64,000 nt of DNA. It comes from Catenovulum sp. 2E275 (GTDB lineage Bacteria > Pseudomonadota > Gammaproteobacteria > Enterobacterales > Alteromonadaceae). Below, piece after piece: positions 1 to 7,835 of this stretch. The stretch lies in contig NZ_JAOPFU010000010.1 of the NCBI RefSeq assembly GCF_025515275.1, forward strand, positions 37,617 through 101,616, written 5' to 3'. Each line of letters begins with the position of its first letter. Positions within the stretch are counted from its first letter, which is position 1. The position numbers were made by a program, and so were the translations under genes. The notes under the pieces are model-generated. The model had not been told where the DNA came from. It made no database searches and was given only the letters and a program-made list of their open reading frames with translations.

Positions 1-722
1 ACGGCACAGCTACATTTATGATTTTAGGCGATATTTGTACACGTCGTTGTCCGTTTTGTGATGTTGCGCATGGTCGCCCGCTAGAACCGGATGCTGATGA
101 GCCAGAAAAGCTAGGTAAAACTATAGGTGAAATGGGTCTTAAATATGTGGTGATCACCTCGGTAGACAGAGACGATTTACGGGATGGTGGCGCACAGCAT
201 TTTGTTGATTGTATTGATGCGATCCGTAAATACAGCCCAGAGATTAAAATTGAAGTTTTAGTACCGGACTTTCGTGGCCGAATGGATGTTGCGCTGGAAA
301 TATTAAATACCAGCCCACCAGATGTATTTAATCATAATTTAGAAACTGCACCTCGTTTATATAAAATGGCGCGCCCAGGTGCTAATTATAAATGGTCGTT
401 AGAGTTATTACGTAAGTTTAAAGAAGCTAACCCAGATGTGCCGACTAAATCAGGTTTAATGATGGGCATGGGCGAGACTAACGAAGAAATTATTGAAGTA
501 TTAAAAGACCTGCGTGAACATAATGTGGATATGCTCACGCTTGGGCAATACTTACAACCGTCAAAACACCATTTACCGGTTAAGCGCTATGTTCACCCAA
601 GTGAATTTGATGAATTAGGTAAAATTGCTGATGGTTTAGGCTTTAGCCACGCCGCCAGTGGTCCTATGGTGCGCTCAAGTTATCATGCTGATAAACAGGC
701 TGCCGGTGAAGAAGTTAAATAA
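1..722 (+). CDS. lipA: Lipoyl synthase LipA, 5' end cut off by the window
   Basis: Radical-SAM enzyme that inserts two sulfurs into protein-bound octanoyl chains to make lipoyl cofactors for 2-oxoacid dehydrogenases and glycine cleavage. The reading frame is open from base 3 with GTATF ahead of the first ATG at 18, so that ATG is internal and the true start lies outside the window. The radical-SAM cluster motif CTRRCPFC (CxxxCxxC) is followed by DVAHGRP. Further family signatures are ETAPRLY, the glycine-rich SGLMMGMGE and, near the end, the [11 protein letters not shown] segment whose RSSY element binds the auxiliary cluster. About 238 of the usual roughly 320 residues are present; the missing N-terminus should carry the auxiliary cluster cysteines. 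lipB is expected upstream but cannot be seen. Confidence 0.96.
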   Translation, partial: GTATFMILGDICTRRCPFCDVAHGRPLEPDADEPEKLGKTIGEMGLKYVVITSVDRDDLRDGGAQHFVDCIDAIRKYSPEIKIEVLVPDFRGRMDVALEILNTSPPDVFNHNLETAPRLYKMARPGANYKWSLELLRKFKEANPDVPTKSGLMMGMGETNEEIIEVLKDLREHNVDMLTLGQYLQPSKHHLPVKRYVHPSEFDELGKIADGLGFSHAASGPMVRSSYHADKQAAGEEVK

Positions 723-829
723 CCACTAGAAAACGAAATTAAACTAACGGCCAGTCAATTTAAAGCTTTAACTAACTTCTTTTCCAGAGTTGAGGTTAAA
801 TAACCATTTTTAAGCTTTTGTTTTAGTTT

Positions 830-856
830 AAAAGTCCGGGAAAGCCCCGGACTTTT
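830..856. terminator. Bidirectional intrinsic terminator between lipA and the FKBP gene
   Basis: A perfect 11-bp stem (AAAAGTCCGGG pairing with CCCGGACTTTT) closes a 5-nt loop. A runs on one side and T runs on the other let it work for both converging genes. Confidence 0.85.
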
Positions 857-876
857 AATTTCTTAACTCGTTTGAG

Positions 877-1215
877 TTAATCGTCTCTGGTTAATACTTC
901 TAATAACTCTATTTCAAAACTTAAATCTGAATTAGGCGGAATTTTATCGCCAATTTGGCGTTCGCCATAAGCTAATTCTGCCGGTACTTCGAGTTTACGT
1001 TTGCCGCCTACTTTCATCCCGATAATGCCTTGATCCCAGCCTTTAATAACCCGGCCTGTGCCAATAACACATTGGAAAGCCTGACCTTTATCGTACGATG
1101 AATCAAATTGAGTGCCATCAGCTAAACAGCCGCGGTAATGAGTGGTAATAAGCGCCCCTTTTACTGCTGTTTTACCATCGCCTAGTTCGATATCTGTAAT
1201 TTTTAACTCTGCCAT
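877..1215 (-). CDS. FKBP-type peptidyl-prolyl cis-trans isomerase, small cytoplasmic form
   Basis: A 112-residue single FKBP domain without signal peptide, so probably a cytoplasmic proline isomerase/chaperone. Family signatures are visible: HYRGCLADGTQFDSS near residue 27-41, GRVIKGWDQGI around residue 54-64, MKVGGKRKLEVP and LAYGERQIGDKIPPNSDLSFEIELL at the end, which line the hydrophobic active-site pocket. It lacks the metal-binding tail of SlyD and the N-terminal dimerisation arm of FkpA/FklB, so it resembles stand-alone FKBP domains. It converges on lipA across a shared terminator and is divergent from ndh. Substrates cannot be inferred. Confidence 0.9.
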   Translation of the reverse strand: MAELKITDIELGDGKTAVKGALITTHYRGCLADGTQFDSSYDKGQAFQCVIGTGRVIKGWDQGIIGMKVGGKRKLEVPAELAYGERQIGDKIPPNSDLSFEIELLEVLTRDD

Positions 1216-1244
1216 TTTTTAACCTTAAATTTGTATCTAATTTG

Positions 1245-1258
1245 TTGATAATGATAAA
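1245..1258. promoter_or_regulatory. Weak FNR-box candidate in the FKBP-ndh divergent region
   Basis: TTGAT-AATG-ATAAA matches the FNR/EtrA consensus TTGATnnnnATCAA at 9 of 10 conserved positions. It lies about 185 bp upstream of ndh and 30 bp upstream of the FKBP start. E. coli ndh is FNR-repressed, which makes it plausible, but AT-rich DNA yields such matches by chance. Confidence 0.25.
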
Positions 1259-1347
1259 GGTTTTTTATTCAGGTTTAAAACTTTTATGACGATTCAGGCT
1301 TTATTTAATTTATATGCAAGCGTTAATTGCAGTTAGTTCTGAGTTGA

Positions 1348-1363
1348 TGCAAGATAGCTTGCA
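1348..1363. promoter_or_regulatory. Palindromic operator-like site upstream of ndh
   Basis: TGCAAG-ATAG-CTTGCA is a perfect 6-bp inverted repeat with a 4-bp spacer, 80 bp upstream of the ndh start. No T-tract follows, so an operator is likelier than a terminator. The cognate regulator is unknown. Confidence 0.35.
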
Positions 1364-1442
1364 CAGGTTATTTTTCTTTATATCTAAGCGTTTTATTTGT
1401 TTAGATTGTTTAGGTATAAAACTTTAAAATTTGAGGATTATC

Positions 1443-2732
1443 ATGGCTAAACAAATTGTTATTGTGGGTGGTGGCGCTGGTGGTTTAGAGCTGGCAACTC
1501 AGCTTGGTAATAAATACAAAAATAACGCATCGGTTGATGTTTTATTGTTAGATAAATACCCGTTTCATATTTGGAAACCTTTGTATCATGAAGTGGCAAC
1601 TGGCTCTTTAGATGTGGATATGGATGGTGTCGATTTTCGAGCCCATGCTGCTAACAATCATTTTGAGTTTCAGCTAGGTGAATTAAAAGGTTTAGATAGA
1701 GAAAGCCAAACTGTTCAGCTTGAAGCCATTTTTAGCAAAACCGGTGAAGAGATTGTACCCGAGCGAGAAATTCATTACGATTATTTGGTATTGGCGATTG
1801 GCTCTATTACTAATGATTTTGGCACTCCGGGCGTTAAAGAGCATTGTTTAACTTTAGATACGACCAGTCAGGCAGAAAAATTCCACCAAAAAATTCTTAA
1901 TGAGTTTTTAAAAATAAAAGTCTCCGATGGCAATGATCCGCTTAAAATTGCTATTGTAGGCGCGGGTGCAACCGGAGTTGAATTATCGGCTGAGCTTTAT
2001 AAAGTCACTGATTTATTAAAAGTATATGGGTTTAAAAACGTAAATCGTCACTCTATCCAAGTCACTATTATTGAAGCATCTGACCGTATTTTGGGCGCAT
2101 TACCTGAGCGAATTTCTGATTCTGCGAGTAAAATTTTAACTCAGTTAGGGGTTGAGCTTAAAACCAAAACTATGGTTAAACAGGTAATGGCTGACGGAGT
2201 ATTGATTAATGATGATCAAAAGTTGGATGCGAATATTACCGTTTGGTGTGCAGGGGTTAAAGGGGCAGATGTACTTAAAAATATTGGCGGATTAAATACC
2301 AATAAAATTAATCAGATTGTTGTTAACCCTTATATGCAATCGGATGAAGATGAACATATTTTTGCTTTGGGTGATTGTGCGAGTTTTAAACAAAAAGATG
2401 GCAGCTTTGTGCCGCCAAGAGCACAATCGGCGCACCAAATGGCAAAAACAGTCAGTCAGAATATTCAAAATTTAATTGCTGAAAAACCACTGGTTGAGTT
2501 TGTTTATAAAGATAAAGGCTCATTGGTTTCGTTTGCTGATTATACCTCTGTTGGGTTTTTATCCAGCGTGACCAATAAAAAAGTATTTGTTGAAGGTTCT
2601 ATTGCCCGGCATTTATATATTTCTTTATATCGTTTACACCAAGCCGCGTTGCATGGATATTTAAAAATGTTGCTATTAATGCTGGTTGGCAGAATTAACC
2701 GCAGGCTCAGACCTTTATTAAAACTGCATTAA
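1443..2732 (+). CDS. ndh: Type II NADH:quinone oxidoreductase Ndh
   Basis: Non-proton-pumping, membrane-associated flavoenzyme that oxidises NADH and reduces quinone. The start is the ATG of MAKQIVIVGGG: an SD-like GAGGA sits 5 bases before it, while the in-frame TTG at 1431 overlaps that SD. The 429 residues contain an N-terminal FAD dinucleotide-binding motif (VGGGAGGLELA), the HEVATGSLD segment, a second Rossmann motif for NADH (IVGAGATGVELSAEL, about residue 175-190), and a C-terminal FAD contact (ALGDCASF) followed by PPRAQSAHQMA. The C-terminus carries hydrophobic and arginine-rich stretches (GYLKMLLLMLVGRINRRLRP) that suit peripheral membrane anchoring. It has its own terminator downstream. 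Confidence 0.93.
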   Translation: MAKQIVIVGGGAGGLELATQLGNKYKNNASVDVLLLDKYPFHIWKPLYHEVATGSLDVDMDGVDFRAHAANNHFEFQLGELKGLDRESQTVQLEAIFSKTGEEIVPEREIHYDYLVLAIGSITNDFGTPGVKEHCLTLDTTSQAEKFHQKILNEFLKIKVSDGNDPLKIAIVGAGATGVELSAELYKVTDLLKVYGFKNVNRHSIQVTIIEASDRILGALPERISDSASKILTQLGVELKTKTMVKQVMADGVLINDDQKLDANITVWCAGVKGADVLKNIGGLNTNKINQIVVNPYMQSDEDEHIFALGDCASFKQKDGSFVPPRAQSAHQMAKTVSQNIQNLIAEKPLVEFVYKDKGSLVSFADYTSVGFLSSVTNKKVFVEGSIARHLYISLYRLHQAALHGYLKMLLLMLVGRINRRLRPLLKLH

Positions 2733-2746
2733 TTGTAAAAACGTAT

Positions 2747-2779
2747 AATAAAGCCGACTGAAAATGCCGGCTTTTATTT
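2747..2779. terminator. Bidirectional terminator between ndh and the DUF1080 gene
   Basis: An AAAGCCG / CGGCTTT stem is flanked by A-rich DNA on the left and a T-rich run on the right, between two converging genes. Confidence 0.65.
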
Positions 2780-2792
2780 TATTGATTTAGCT

Positions 2793-3593
2793 CTATAACG
2801 CTTTAATTTTTATATTTTTAAATTCGACCGGCTGGCCTTCACTCTGAAAACCAATATAACCGGATGTTAATACCGTCATTTGTTGCCAAATGGCGGGATC
2901 TTCACCCTGAATCAAATCATCTTTGGTCGCAAATGGGCTGGCATATTCCAGTACGATTTCCCCGTTAATGATTTGCGTAATTTTACCGTGATTAACAATT
3001 AGTTCAGCGCTTACCCATTGATCCATCGGATAAGTTTTTGAGTTGGAATTTAAACAATGTCCAGGATAAATTTTATCCTGATATATAATATCGGTTCCCG
3101 GTGAACACATATTTCCGGTTGGTCTGGCTTGGCCGGGAGTCAGTTCTGCCAATAATTGCATTTCAACTGAAATTGGCCAGTTTTGTTGTTGCTGGATAGA
3201 GTCTGGCGACTGGCTATAAAACATCACTCCACTATTACGTTTAGCATAGCTTGGCGCGCTTTTTAAAAACTCACCGCTAAACTTATAATCAAATTTTAAA
3301 TGAAAATTATCAAATGGCTGGTTATAAAAAATATGCCCAAAGCGTTGATTAAAATCTGTATATTGATCGTAACGAACAGCTAGAGTTTTGTCCTCTACCC
3401 TAAATGTATCAGCATAGTTTTCACCGGTTTTATGGTGATTAATTTTCACAGTCCAGTTATCTAAATTTTTACCATTAAATAACTCAATCCAATCAGCATT
3501 GGTTGAGTTATTTAGATTATTGGCACAAGCAGATAATTGGCTGGTTAAAATTAAGGCGCTTAAAATGCTGGTTAAAGACTTAAATTTATTCAT
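2793..3593 (-). CDS. DUF1080 (3-keto-disaccharide hydrolase-like) lipoprotein
   Basis: A 266-residue lipoprotein: the signal MNKFKSLTSILSALILTSQ ends in the lipobox LSAC, giving a lipidated cysteine at residue 23. The rest is one DUF1080 domain, recognised by its opening WIELFNGKNLDNWTV, the central GVMFYSQ and the closing GYIGFQSEGQPVEFKNIKIK, a concanavalin-like jelly roll. Some members hydrolyse 3-keto-glycosides; others are unassigned. No sugar 3-oxidase or transporter lies beside it, so the substrate is open. It stands alone between ndh and an RNA methyltransferase. The family is well recognised; activity is inferred. Confidence 0.8.
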   Translation of the reverse strand: MNKFKSLTSILSALILTSQLSACANNLNNSTNADWIELFNGKNLDNWTVKINHHKTGENYADTFRVEDKTLAVRYDQYTDFNQRFGHIFYNQPFDNFHLKFDYKFSGEFLKSAPSYAKRNSGVMFYSQSPDSIQQQQNWPISVEMQLLAELTPGQARPTGNMCSPGTDIIYQDKIYPGHCLNSNSKTYPMDQWVSAELIVNHGKITQIINGEIVLEYASPFATKDDLIQGEDPAIWQQMTVLTSGYIGFQSEGQPVEFKNIKIKAL

Positions 3594-3689
3594 TTTTATA
3601 TCCTTTATAAACCCTAGCTGGCTTTTTATTCGTTTTTAGGGGCTGTTAGTGCGATAATTTGGTTTTTAAAGTCAGATTACAACTAAGTT

Positions 3690-4199
3690 ATGATAAAACC
3701 CAGCGTCACTATAGGGTTAACCAACCCTAAAAGTCCAACAAATGTTGGTGCTGTTATGCGAGCCGCCGGTTGTTTTGCTGCCAACGCCGTTAACTATACC
3801 GGACAAAGGTACGAAAGAGCCGCTAAATACCAAACCGATACTAAAAACCAGCTTCGCCATATTCCGTTAACTGGAGTTGATTGTCTGGTTGAAGCTGCAC
3901 CTGAAAATGCCAAAATTATTTGTGTCGATTTAGTAGAGGGCGCAATCGCATTACCTGATTTTCAGCATCCGGAAAACGCTTGTTATATCTTTGGCCCGGA
4001 AGATGGCACAATTGAACAAGCTGTTATTGATCAAGCCGATTATGTGGTTTATATCCCAACGTATGGTTGCTTAAATTTAGCGATGAGCGTAAATGTTGTG
4101 CTATACGACAGGGTGAGTAAATTAAACAGCATTCAAGCCAGTGACGAGTTGGTCTGTAATAGTCGGGATCGGAATAATAAAGTTAAAGTCTCCCGCTAA
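3690..4199 (+). CDS. TrmH/SpoU-family RNA 2'-O-methyltransferase, short form
   Basis: SAM-dependent ribose methyltransferase of the SPOUT superfamily. All three SpoU motifs are present in 169 residues: motif 1 NPKSPTNVGAVMRAAG (with the catalytic-type Asn and Arg), motif 2 CYIFGPEDGTI, and motif 3 IPTYGCLNLAMSVNVVLYDR, which forms the trefoil-knot SAM site. It has no extra RNA-binding N-terminal domain, so it resembles TrmL-sized enzymes, although the sequence is not close enough to TrmL or TrmJ for me to name a target. The residues after motif 3 are hydrophilic and basic. It converges on darP across an inverted-repeat region. Confidence 0.82.
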   Translation: MIKPSVTIGLTNPKSPTNVGAVMRAAGCFAANAVNYTGQRYERAAKYQTDTKNQLRHIPLTGVDCLVEAAPENAKIICVDLVEGAIALPDFQHPENACYIFGPEDGTIEQAVIDQADYVVYIPTYGCLNLAMSVNVVLYDRVSKLNSIQASDELVCNSRDRNNKVKVSR

Positions 4200-4200
4200 A

Positions 4201-4269
4201 CCGGTTTTAGTTTAGCGGTAACACCTCACGCCAGATTGAATTTGTCAGTTTGGCGTGAGCTTAAACCGG
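4201..4269. terminator. Nested inverted repeats between convergent genes
   Basis: An inner 9-bp stem (CTCACGCCA at 4225 pairing with TGGCGTGAG at 4251) lies within an outer CCGGTTT / AAACCGG pair. The location between converging genes suggests a bidirectional terminator, but the T-tract is weak. Confidence 0.45.
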
Positions 4270-4270
4270 C

Positions 4271-4804
4271 TTAAAGCTTGTGCGGAATATTATCTTTTAA
4301 ATATTGATATAGCTGGCGGGCTGATTTTGGTGGTTTGTTTTGCTCAGCTTCTTTTTTCGCTTGTCTGGCTAACTGGCGTAGTTTAGCGCGCTCTAATAGC
4401 GGAAATTCTTCAACTAACTGATTAATTTTACTATCGCCCTGGGTAATAACCTGATCTCGCATATCTTCTAACTGATGAAAATGCTGGTTAGCTAATAAAT
4501 GCTGGTTTTCAATTTTAGCTATTGCGATTTTAATTGGCTCAGGATCACCAAAACGTAATAGTTTAGCTATGTAAGCCAGTTGACGATTATAAGCGCCTTT
4601 TTTATCTCGGATTTTTTCAGCAACTTTTACCGCTTCTGTTAAATCCTGATTTAAAGGTAATTTTTTTAGGTTTGCTGGTGATAAACTCAACATTTTATCT
4701 GCCAGTTTTTGTAAATCCTGAGCATCTCGTTTTAGCTCTGATTTACTCACGTAGATAATTTCTTCATCTTCGTGATTTGGGTTGTCTTGCCAGTCGTTAG
4801 TCAT
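4271..4804 (-). CDS. darP: DarP (YjgA), 50S ribosome maturation factor
   Basis: A 177-residue highly charged, mostly helical protein matching the YjgA/DarP family, which associates with late 50S precursors and helps peptidyl-transferase-centre maturation. Typical features are the acidic N-terminus (NHEDEEIIYVSKSELKRDA), the LPLNQDLTEAV segment, RRQLAYIAKLLR-like basic helices (here NRQLAYIAKLLRFGD) and the terminal RQLYQYLKDN. It is divergent from pmbA, the usual gammaproteobacterial arrangement. The first ATG is accepted as the start. No membrane or export signal is present. Confidence 0.9.
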   Translation of the reverse strand: MTNDWQDNPNHEDEEIIYVSKSELKRDAQDLQKLADKMLSLSPANLKKLPLNQDLTEAVKVAEKIRDKKGAYNRQLAYIAKLLRFGDPEPIKIAIAKIENQHLLANQHFHQLEDMRDQVITQGDSKINQLVEEFPLLERAKLRQLARQAKKEAEQNKPPKSARQLYQYLKDNIPHKL

Positions 4805-4950
4805 TTGTATCTGTTCATGCTCGCTGCGAATAGCGCTATTTTATCATTAACTATAGCAGTTTGTCTTTGTTATCGAACACTACTGAAAATTCAGGCGGTT
4901 ATGATACACTAATGCACATTAACACAAGATTTAATAAATGGCTTATCAGT

Positions 4951-6276
4951 ATGCTTGAAGAAATGAATCAGGTACGTCAGGCAGTTGAAGATGCATTGGC
5001 GTTAGCAAAAAAATTAGGCGCAAGTGACGCTGAAGTGTCTATGTCGAAACAGCAGGGATTATCTGTTGGTTGTCGTTTACAAGAAGTTGAAACAGTTGAG
5101 TTTGATTATGGTGGTGCATTAGGCATTGCGGTGTGGTTTGGTAAACGCAAAGGCAGCGCATCTACTTCAGATTTATCACCAGAGGCATTAAAAAAGACAG
5201 TTGAAGCGGCCTGTAATATTGCTAAATATACTTCGGAAGATCCATTTACTGGAATCGCTGATCCAAGTTTAATGGTAAAAGATATACCGGATTTAGATTT
5301 ATACCATCCATCTAATATTAATTCTGATAAAGCAATTGAAATCGCCTTAGCTTGTGAAAAAGCTGGATTGGAGCAAGATAGCCGGATTGAAAATAGTGAT
5401 GGTGCATCTTTTTCTTCGCATCAGGGATTTAAAGTATATGGTAATAGCACAGGGTTAATTGCGGCTTACCCAAGTTCACGCCATAGTTTAAGTTGTGCGT
5501 TAATTGCGCGCGATGGTGATGATATGCAGCGTGATTATGCTTATACCGTCTCTCGTGTTTTTGGTCATTTAGAAAGCGCACAGTGGGTTGGTCAAAAAGC
5601 GGCAAACGAAGTGTTATCGCGATTAAACCCAAGAAAAGCTAAAACCTGTAAAGTCCCGGTTTTGTTTAACAGCGAAATTGCCAGTAGTTTGTTTGGTCAT
5701 TTTATTGCTGGGATTAGCGGTGGTAATTTATACCGTAAAGCATCGTTTTTATTGGATGCGTTAAATACGCAAGTTTTTCCTAAATGGCTAACAATTGAAG
5801 AAGATCCTTTTATTAAACAAGGGCTCTCTAGCCGTGCGTTTGACTCTGAAGGGGTGGCAACTCAGCAACGTAAAATAGTTGAAAACGGCGTTTTGAATAC
5901 TTGGTTATTAACCTCTTATGCGGCGCGTAAAATGGGGCTTGCTTCAACAGGTCATGCTGGTGGTATTCATAATTGGTTAGTTGGCGCAGGTGGCGGTGAT
6001 TTTGATGCTATGCTGAAAAAGCTGGGCACAGGATTATTGGTTACTGAAATGATGGGGCAGGGGGTTAATATTGTAACAGGTGATTATTCTCGTGGTGCTG
6101 CTGGTTTTTGGGTTGAAAACGGTGAAATTCAGTATCCGGTTAGTGAAATTACCATTGCGGCTAAATTAACGGATATGCTTAAAAATATTGTGGCTATTGG
6201 CGATGATATTGATCCTAAAGGCAGTATTCAGTGTGGCTCGGTATTAGTTGAAGAAATGCAAATTGCTGGTAACTAA
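4951..6276 (+). CDS. pmbA: PmbA/TldE metalloprotease subunit
   Basis: TldE half of the TldD-TldE heterodimeric protease that removes leader peptides and degrades unfolded peptides; TldD carries the zinc-binding motif. The sequence follows PmbA throughout: VEFDYGGALGIAVW, GSASTSDLSPEAL, RHSLSCALIA, RDYAYT, SGGNLYRKASFLLD, STGHAGGIHNW, DYSRGAAGFWVENGEIQYPV and the ending IQCGSVLVEEM. The frame is open from a TTG at 4861, but the family length (about 450), a candidate -10 near 4900 and homology beginning after LEEMNQV favour the ATG at 4951 (441 residues); ATG 4963 is an alternative. The partner tldD is not in this window. Confidence 0.92.
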   Translation: MLEEMNQVRQAVEDALALAKKLGASDAEVSMSKQQGLSVGCRLQEVETVEFDYGGALGIAVWFGKRKGSASTSDLSPEALKKTVEAACNIAKYTSEDPFTGIADPSLMVKDIPDLDLYHPSNINSDKAIEIALACEKAGLEQDSRIENSDGASFSSHQGFKVYGNSTGLIAAYPSSRHSLSCALIARDGDDMQRDYAYTVSRVFGHLESAQWVGQKAANEVLSRLNPRKAKTCKVPVLFNSEIASSLFGHFIAGISGGNLYRKASFLLDALNTQVFPKWLTIEEDPFIKQGLSSRAFDSEGVATQQRKIVENGVLNTWLLTSYAARKMGLASTGHAGGIHNWLVGAGGGDFDAMLKKLGTGLLVTEMMGQGVNIVTGDYSRGAAGFWVENGEIQYPVSEITIAAKLTDMLKNIVAIGDDIDPKGSIQCGSVLVEEMQIAGN

Positions 6277-6381
6277 TCAAAGTGCATATTTTATGTATAA
6301 ATTTTTTAATTATATAAAATTATCCTAAGTACCTATTTTCGAAAGTTACCTCTCTACTACTTGAAATATTTTAAACATGGA

Positions 6382-6404
6382 TTAGCTGAGCTATGTTCAG
6401 CTAA
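6382..6404. repeat. Inverted repeat directly before the lone receiver gene
   Basis: TTAGCTGA and TCAGCTAA form a perfect 8-bp stem around a 7-nt loop, ending 8 bases before the start codon, where a ribosome-binding site would be. No clear SD is visible. It could be an operator or a translational hairpin. Confidence 0.4.
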
Positions 6405-6412
6405 AGTTTTCT

Positions 6413-6817
6413 ATGAATACTAAGCTGAAAAATACAACTGTGCGTCCACATCGAGTTTTGATCGTCGATGATTCCAGAGTTATGCGAGACTTTTTAAGAA
6501 AAATGTTAATAGAGTTGGGGTTTAATCACTTCATTGAGGCAAGCAATGCTAAAGATGCATTGGCAAAGTATCAACAGGAGCAACCCCACTTTACATTTTT
6601 GGATATAGAGCTCGGTGATGAAAGTGGATTGGATGTATTTGAAGAGATTTTAGCTGAAGATATTGAAGCAAAAGTTACAATAATTACAGCCCATTCTACA
6701 ATAGGTAATGTGAAAAAAGCGATGTCTCTGGGTGCGAAGGGTTTCTTAGTAAAACCATTTCAACCGCAAAAGCTTTTATTAGCAGTAAAGAATATGAGTA
6801 ATCATTCAAATAAATGA
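6413..6817 (+). CDS. Stand-alone CheY-like receiver-domain response regulator
   Basis: A 134-residue single receiver domain with no output domain. Phosphorylation residues are intact: the acidic pair in LIVDDSRVMRDF, the acceptor Asp in FTFLDIELGDESG, the Thr in TIITAHST and the Lys in LVKPFQPQKLL. It probably acts by protein-protein contact, as CheY- or Spo0F-like proteins do. No histidine kinase, chemotaxis gene or partner is adjacent, so its pathway is unknown. The start ATG lacks a convincing SD and sits just behind a hairpin-forming inverted repeat. Confidence 0.88.
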   Translation: MNTKLKNTTVRPHRVLIVDDSRVMRDFLRKMLIELGFNHFIEASNAKDALAKYQQEQPHFTFLDIELGDESGLDVFEEILAEDIEAKVTIITAHSTIGNVKKAMSLGAKGFLVKPFQPQKLLLAVKNMSNHSNK

Positions 6818-7143
6818 CTTTGTGGTTAATCGACATTTTAATCATTTAAAATATGTTCAATTGGTTATCGTCTGCCGATGTTCCCCCTTTTATCTTTAAT
6901 CATTTAATATTAAGTCAACGTTATTTATAGTATGCCTGTACAGATAGGTGTTATAAATACTACTACACGGCTATTACCAAAAATTAAATAGTTATAACTA
7001 ATAACTTCGCTGATAAGGTTACAATATACTTTAAGATTTATGGTGGGTTATCATTATCCATATTCATAGTGACAACTGTTAACTAAGAATATATCTCGAC
7101 AAATTTGGCTTACTTACAAATAAAAATATTTTTGGTAAAATAA
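6818..7143. other. AT-rich intergenic stretch, nothing recognised
   Basis: 326 bases between the receiver gene and the small lipoprotein. I see no coding frame, RNA gene, strong terminator or convincing promoter in it. Confidence 0.5.
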
Positions 7144-7173
7144 ATGTTAATAAATATTGAAATGAGTAAATCT

Positions 7174-7452
7174 ATGAAAGCAATAAAATGTAAACTTCTG
7201 ATCGCAATTGCTATCCCATTTTGGTTAACAGCTTGTTTCGTAGGGGAGAACTCAGCAGAAAGTAGCATTGATAATGACAATAAAGTTCAATATGTTATTC
7301 AAGCACCAGACTGCAAAGAGGTACCATTTAATGCAAACTTAACACCTGATAGCGAGGATAATCTAGTTGAGATAACGAGGGATTTTGCCCGTGATGAAAT
7401 GATGGAGCTTTGCGTTAAAAATGGAAGTGTCAGCGTTACCCATGTAGAGTAA
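7174..7452 (+). CDS. Small predicted lipoprotein of unknown function
   Basis: A 92-residue protein with a lysine-rich n-region, a hydrophobic core and a lipobox-like LTAC, then an acidic mature part with two further cysteines (PDCKEV and ELCVKN) that could pair. In-frame ATGs also occur at 7144 and 7162; I chose 7174 because the protein then starts with a normal lipoprotein signal (MKAIKCKLL) and a TGAG sits at SD distance. I recognise no family. It is isolated between non-coding stretches, so no function is proposed. Confidence 0.55.
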   Translation: MKAIKCKLLIAIAIPFWLTACFVGENSAESSIDNDNKVQYVIQAPDCKEVPFNANLTPDSEDNLVEITRDFARDEMMELCVKNGSVSVTHVE

Positions 7453-7672
7453 GTGCTTGAAGCTGGCCACTATATTCAACGTCATAAATTGGATTGTCTG
7501 ATTGAAGTTATACTTTATTCCTGCAGAGTTTGGCATTAGCTATTAAACAATGCCCAAAGAAGCTTTTGTGGTATGGCTTTAGTTTTTGGCTGTTATTTTA
7601 TACATTCAAAATTTATAGTTAACCTAATCTGTCTTTCTATAAACTGAGCTAAAGAACTACTTTTACCTTACT

Positions 7673-7726
7673 GCTGTTGTCTGACTTTTAGTTGTTTATT
7701 GGGTAGAAGCCTTAATAGACAACAGC
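7673..7726. repeat. Inverted repeat, 10 bp arms
   Basis: GCTGTTGTCT (7673-7682) and AGACAACAGC (7717-7726) are perfect inverse complements separated by 34 bases. It is one of two adjacent inverted repeats in the 383-bp gap 7453-7835, which has no coding frame. Confidence 0.5.
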
Positions 7727-7731
7727 TAAAT

Positions 7732-7789
7732 TAGAAAATTTCATTATTAATTAATAAAAGTACGCTATTTATAGCCATGAAATTTTCTA
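7732..7789. repeat. Inverted repeat, 13 bp AT-rich arms around an inner palindrome
   Basis: TAGAAAATTTCAT (7732-7744) and ATGAAATTTTCTA (7777-7789) are perfect inverse complements. Between them the 14-bp palindrome TTATTAATTAATAA follows the first arm. The location between converging genes would suit a termination region, but the GC content is too low for a strong hairpin. Confidence 0.5.
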
Positions 7790-7835
7790 TATGTAATTTT
7801 TATTCAGGACATAAAATGAGAGTTAATTCTCTTTT

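Noticed and set aside
4861..4950. PmbA starting at TTG 4861
   Set aside because: It adds about 30 residues with no family match, and a candidate -10 lies within this stretch near 4900.
7453..7835. Integron attC site or insertion-sequence end
   Set aside because: The inverted repeats do not match attC core sites, and there is no transposase, target duplication or terminal repeat of a known element.
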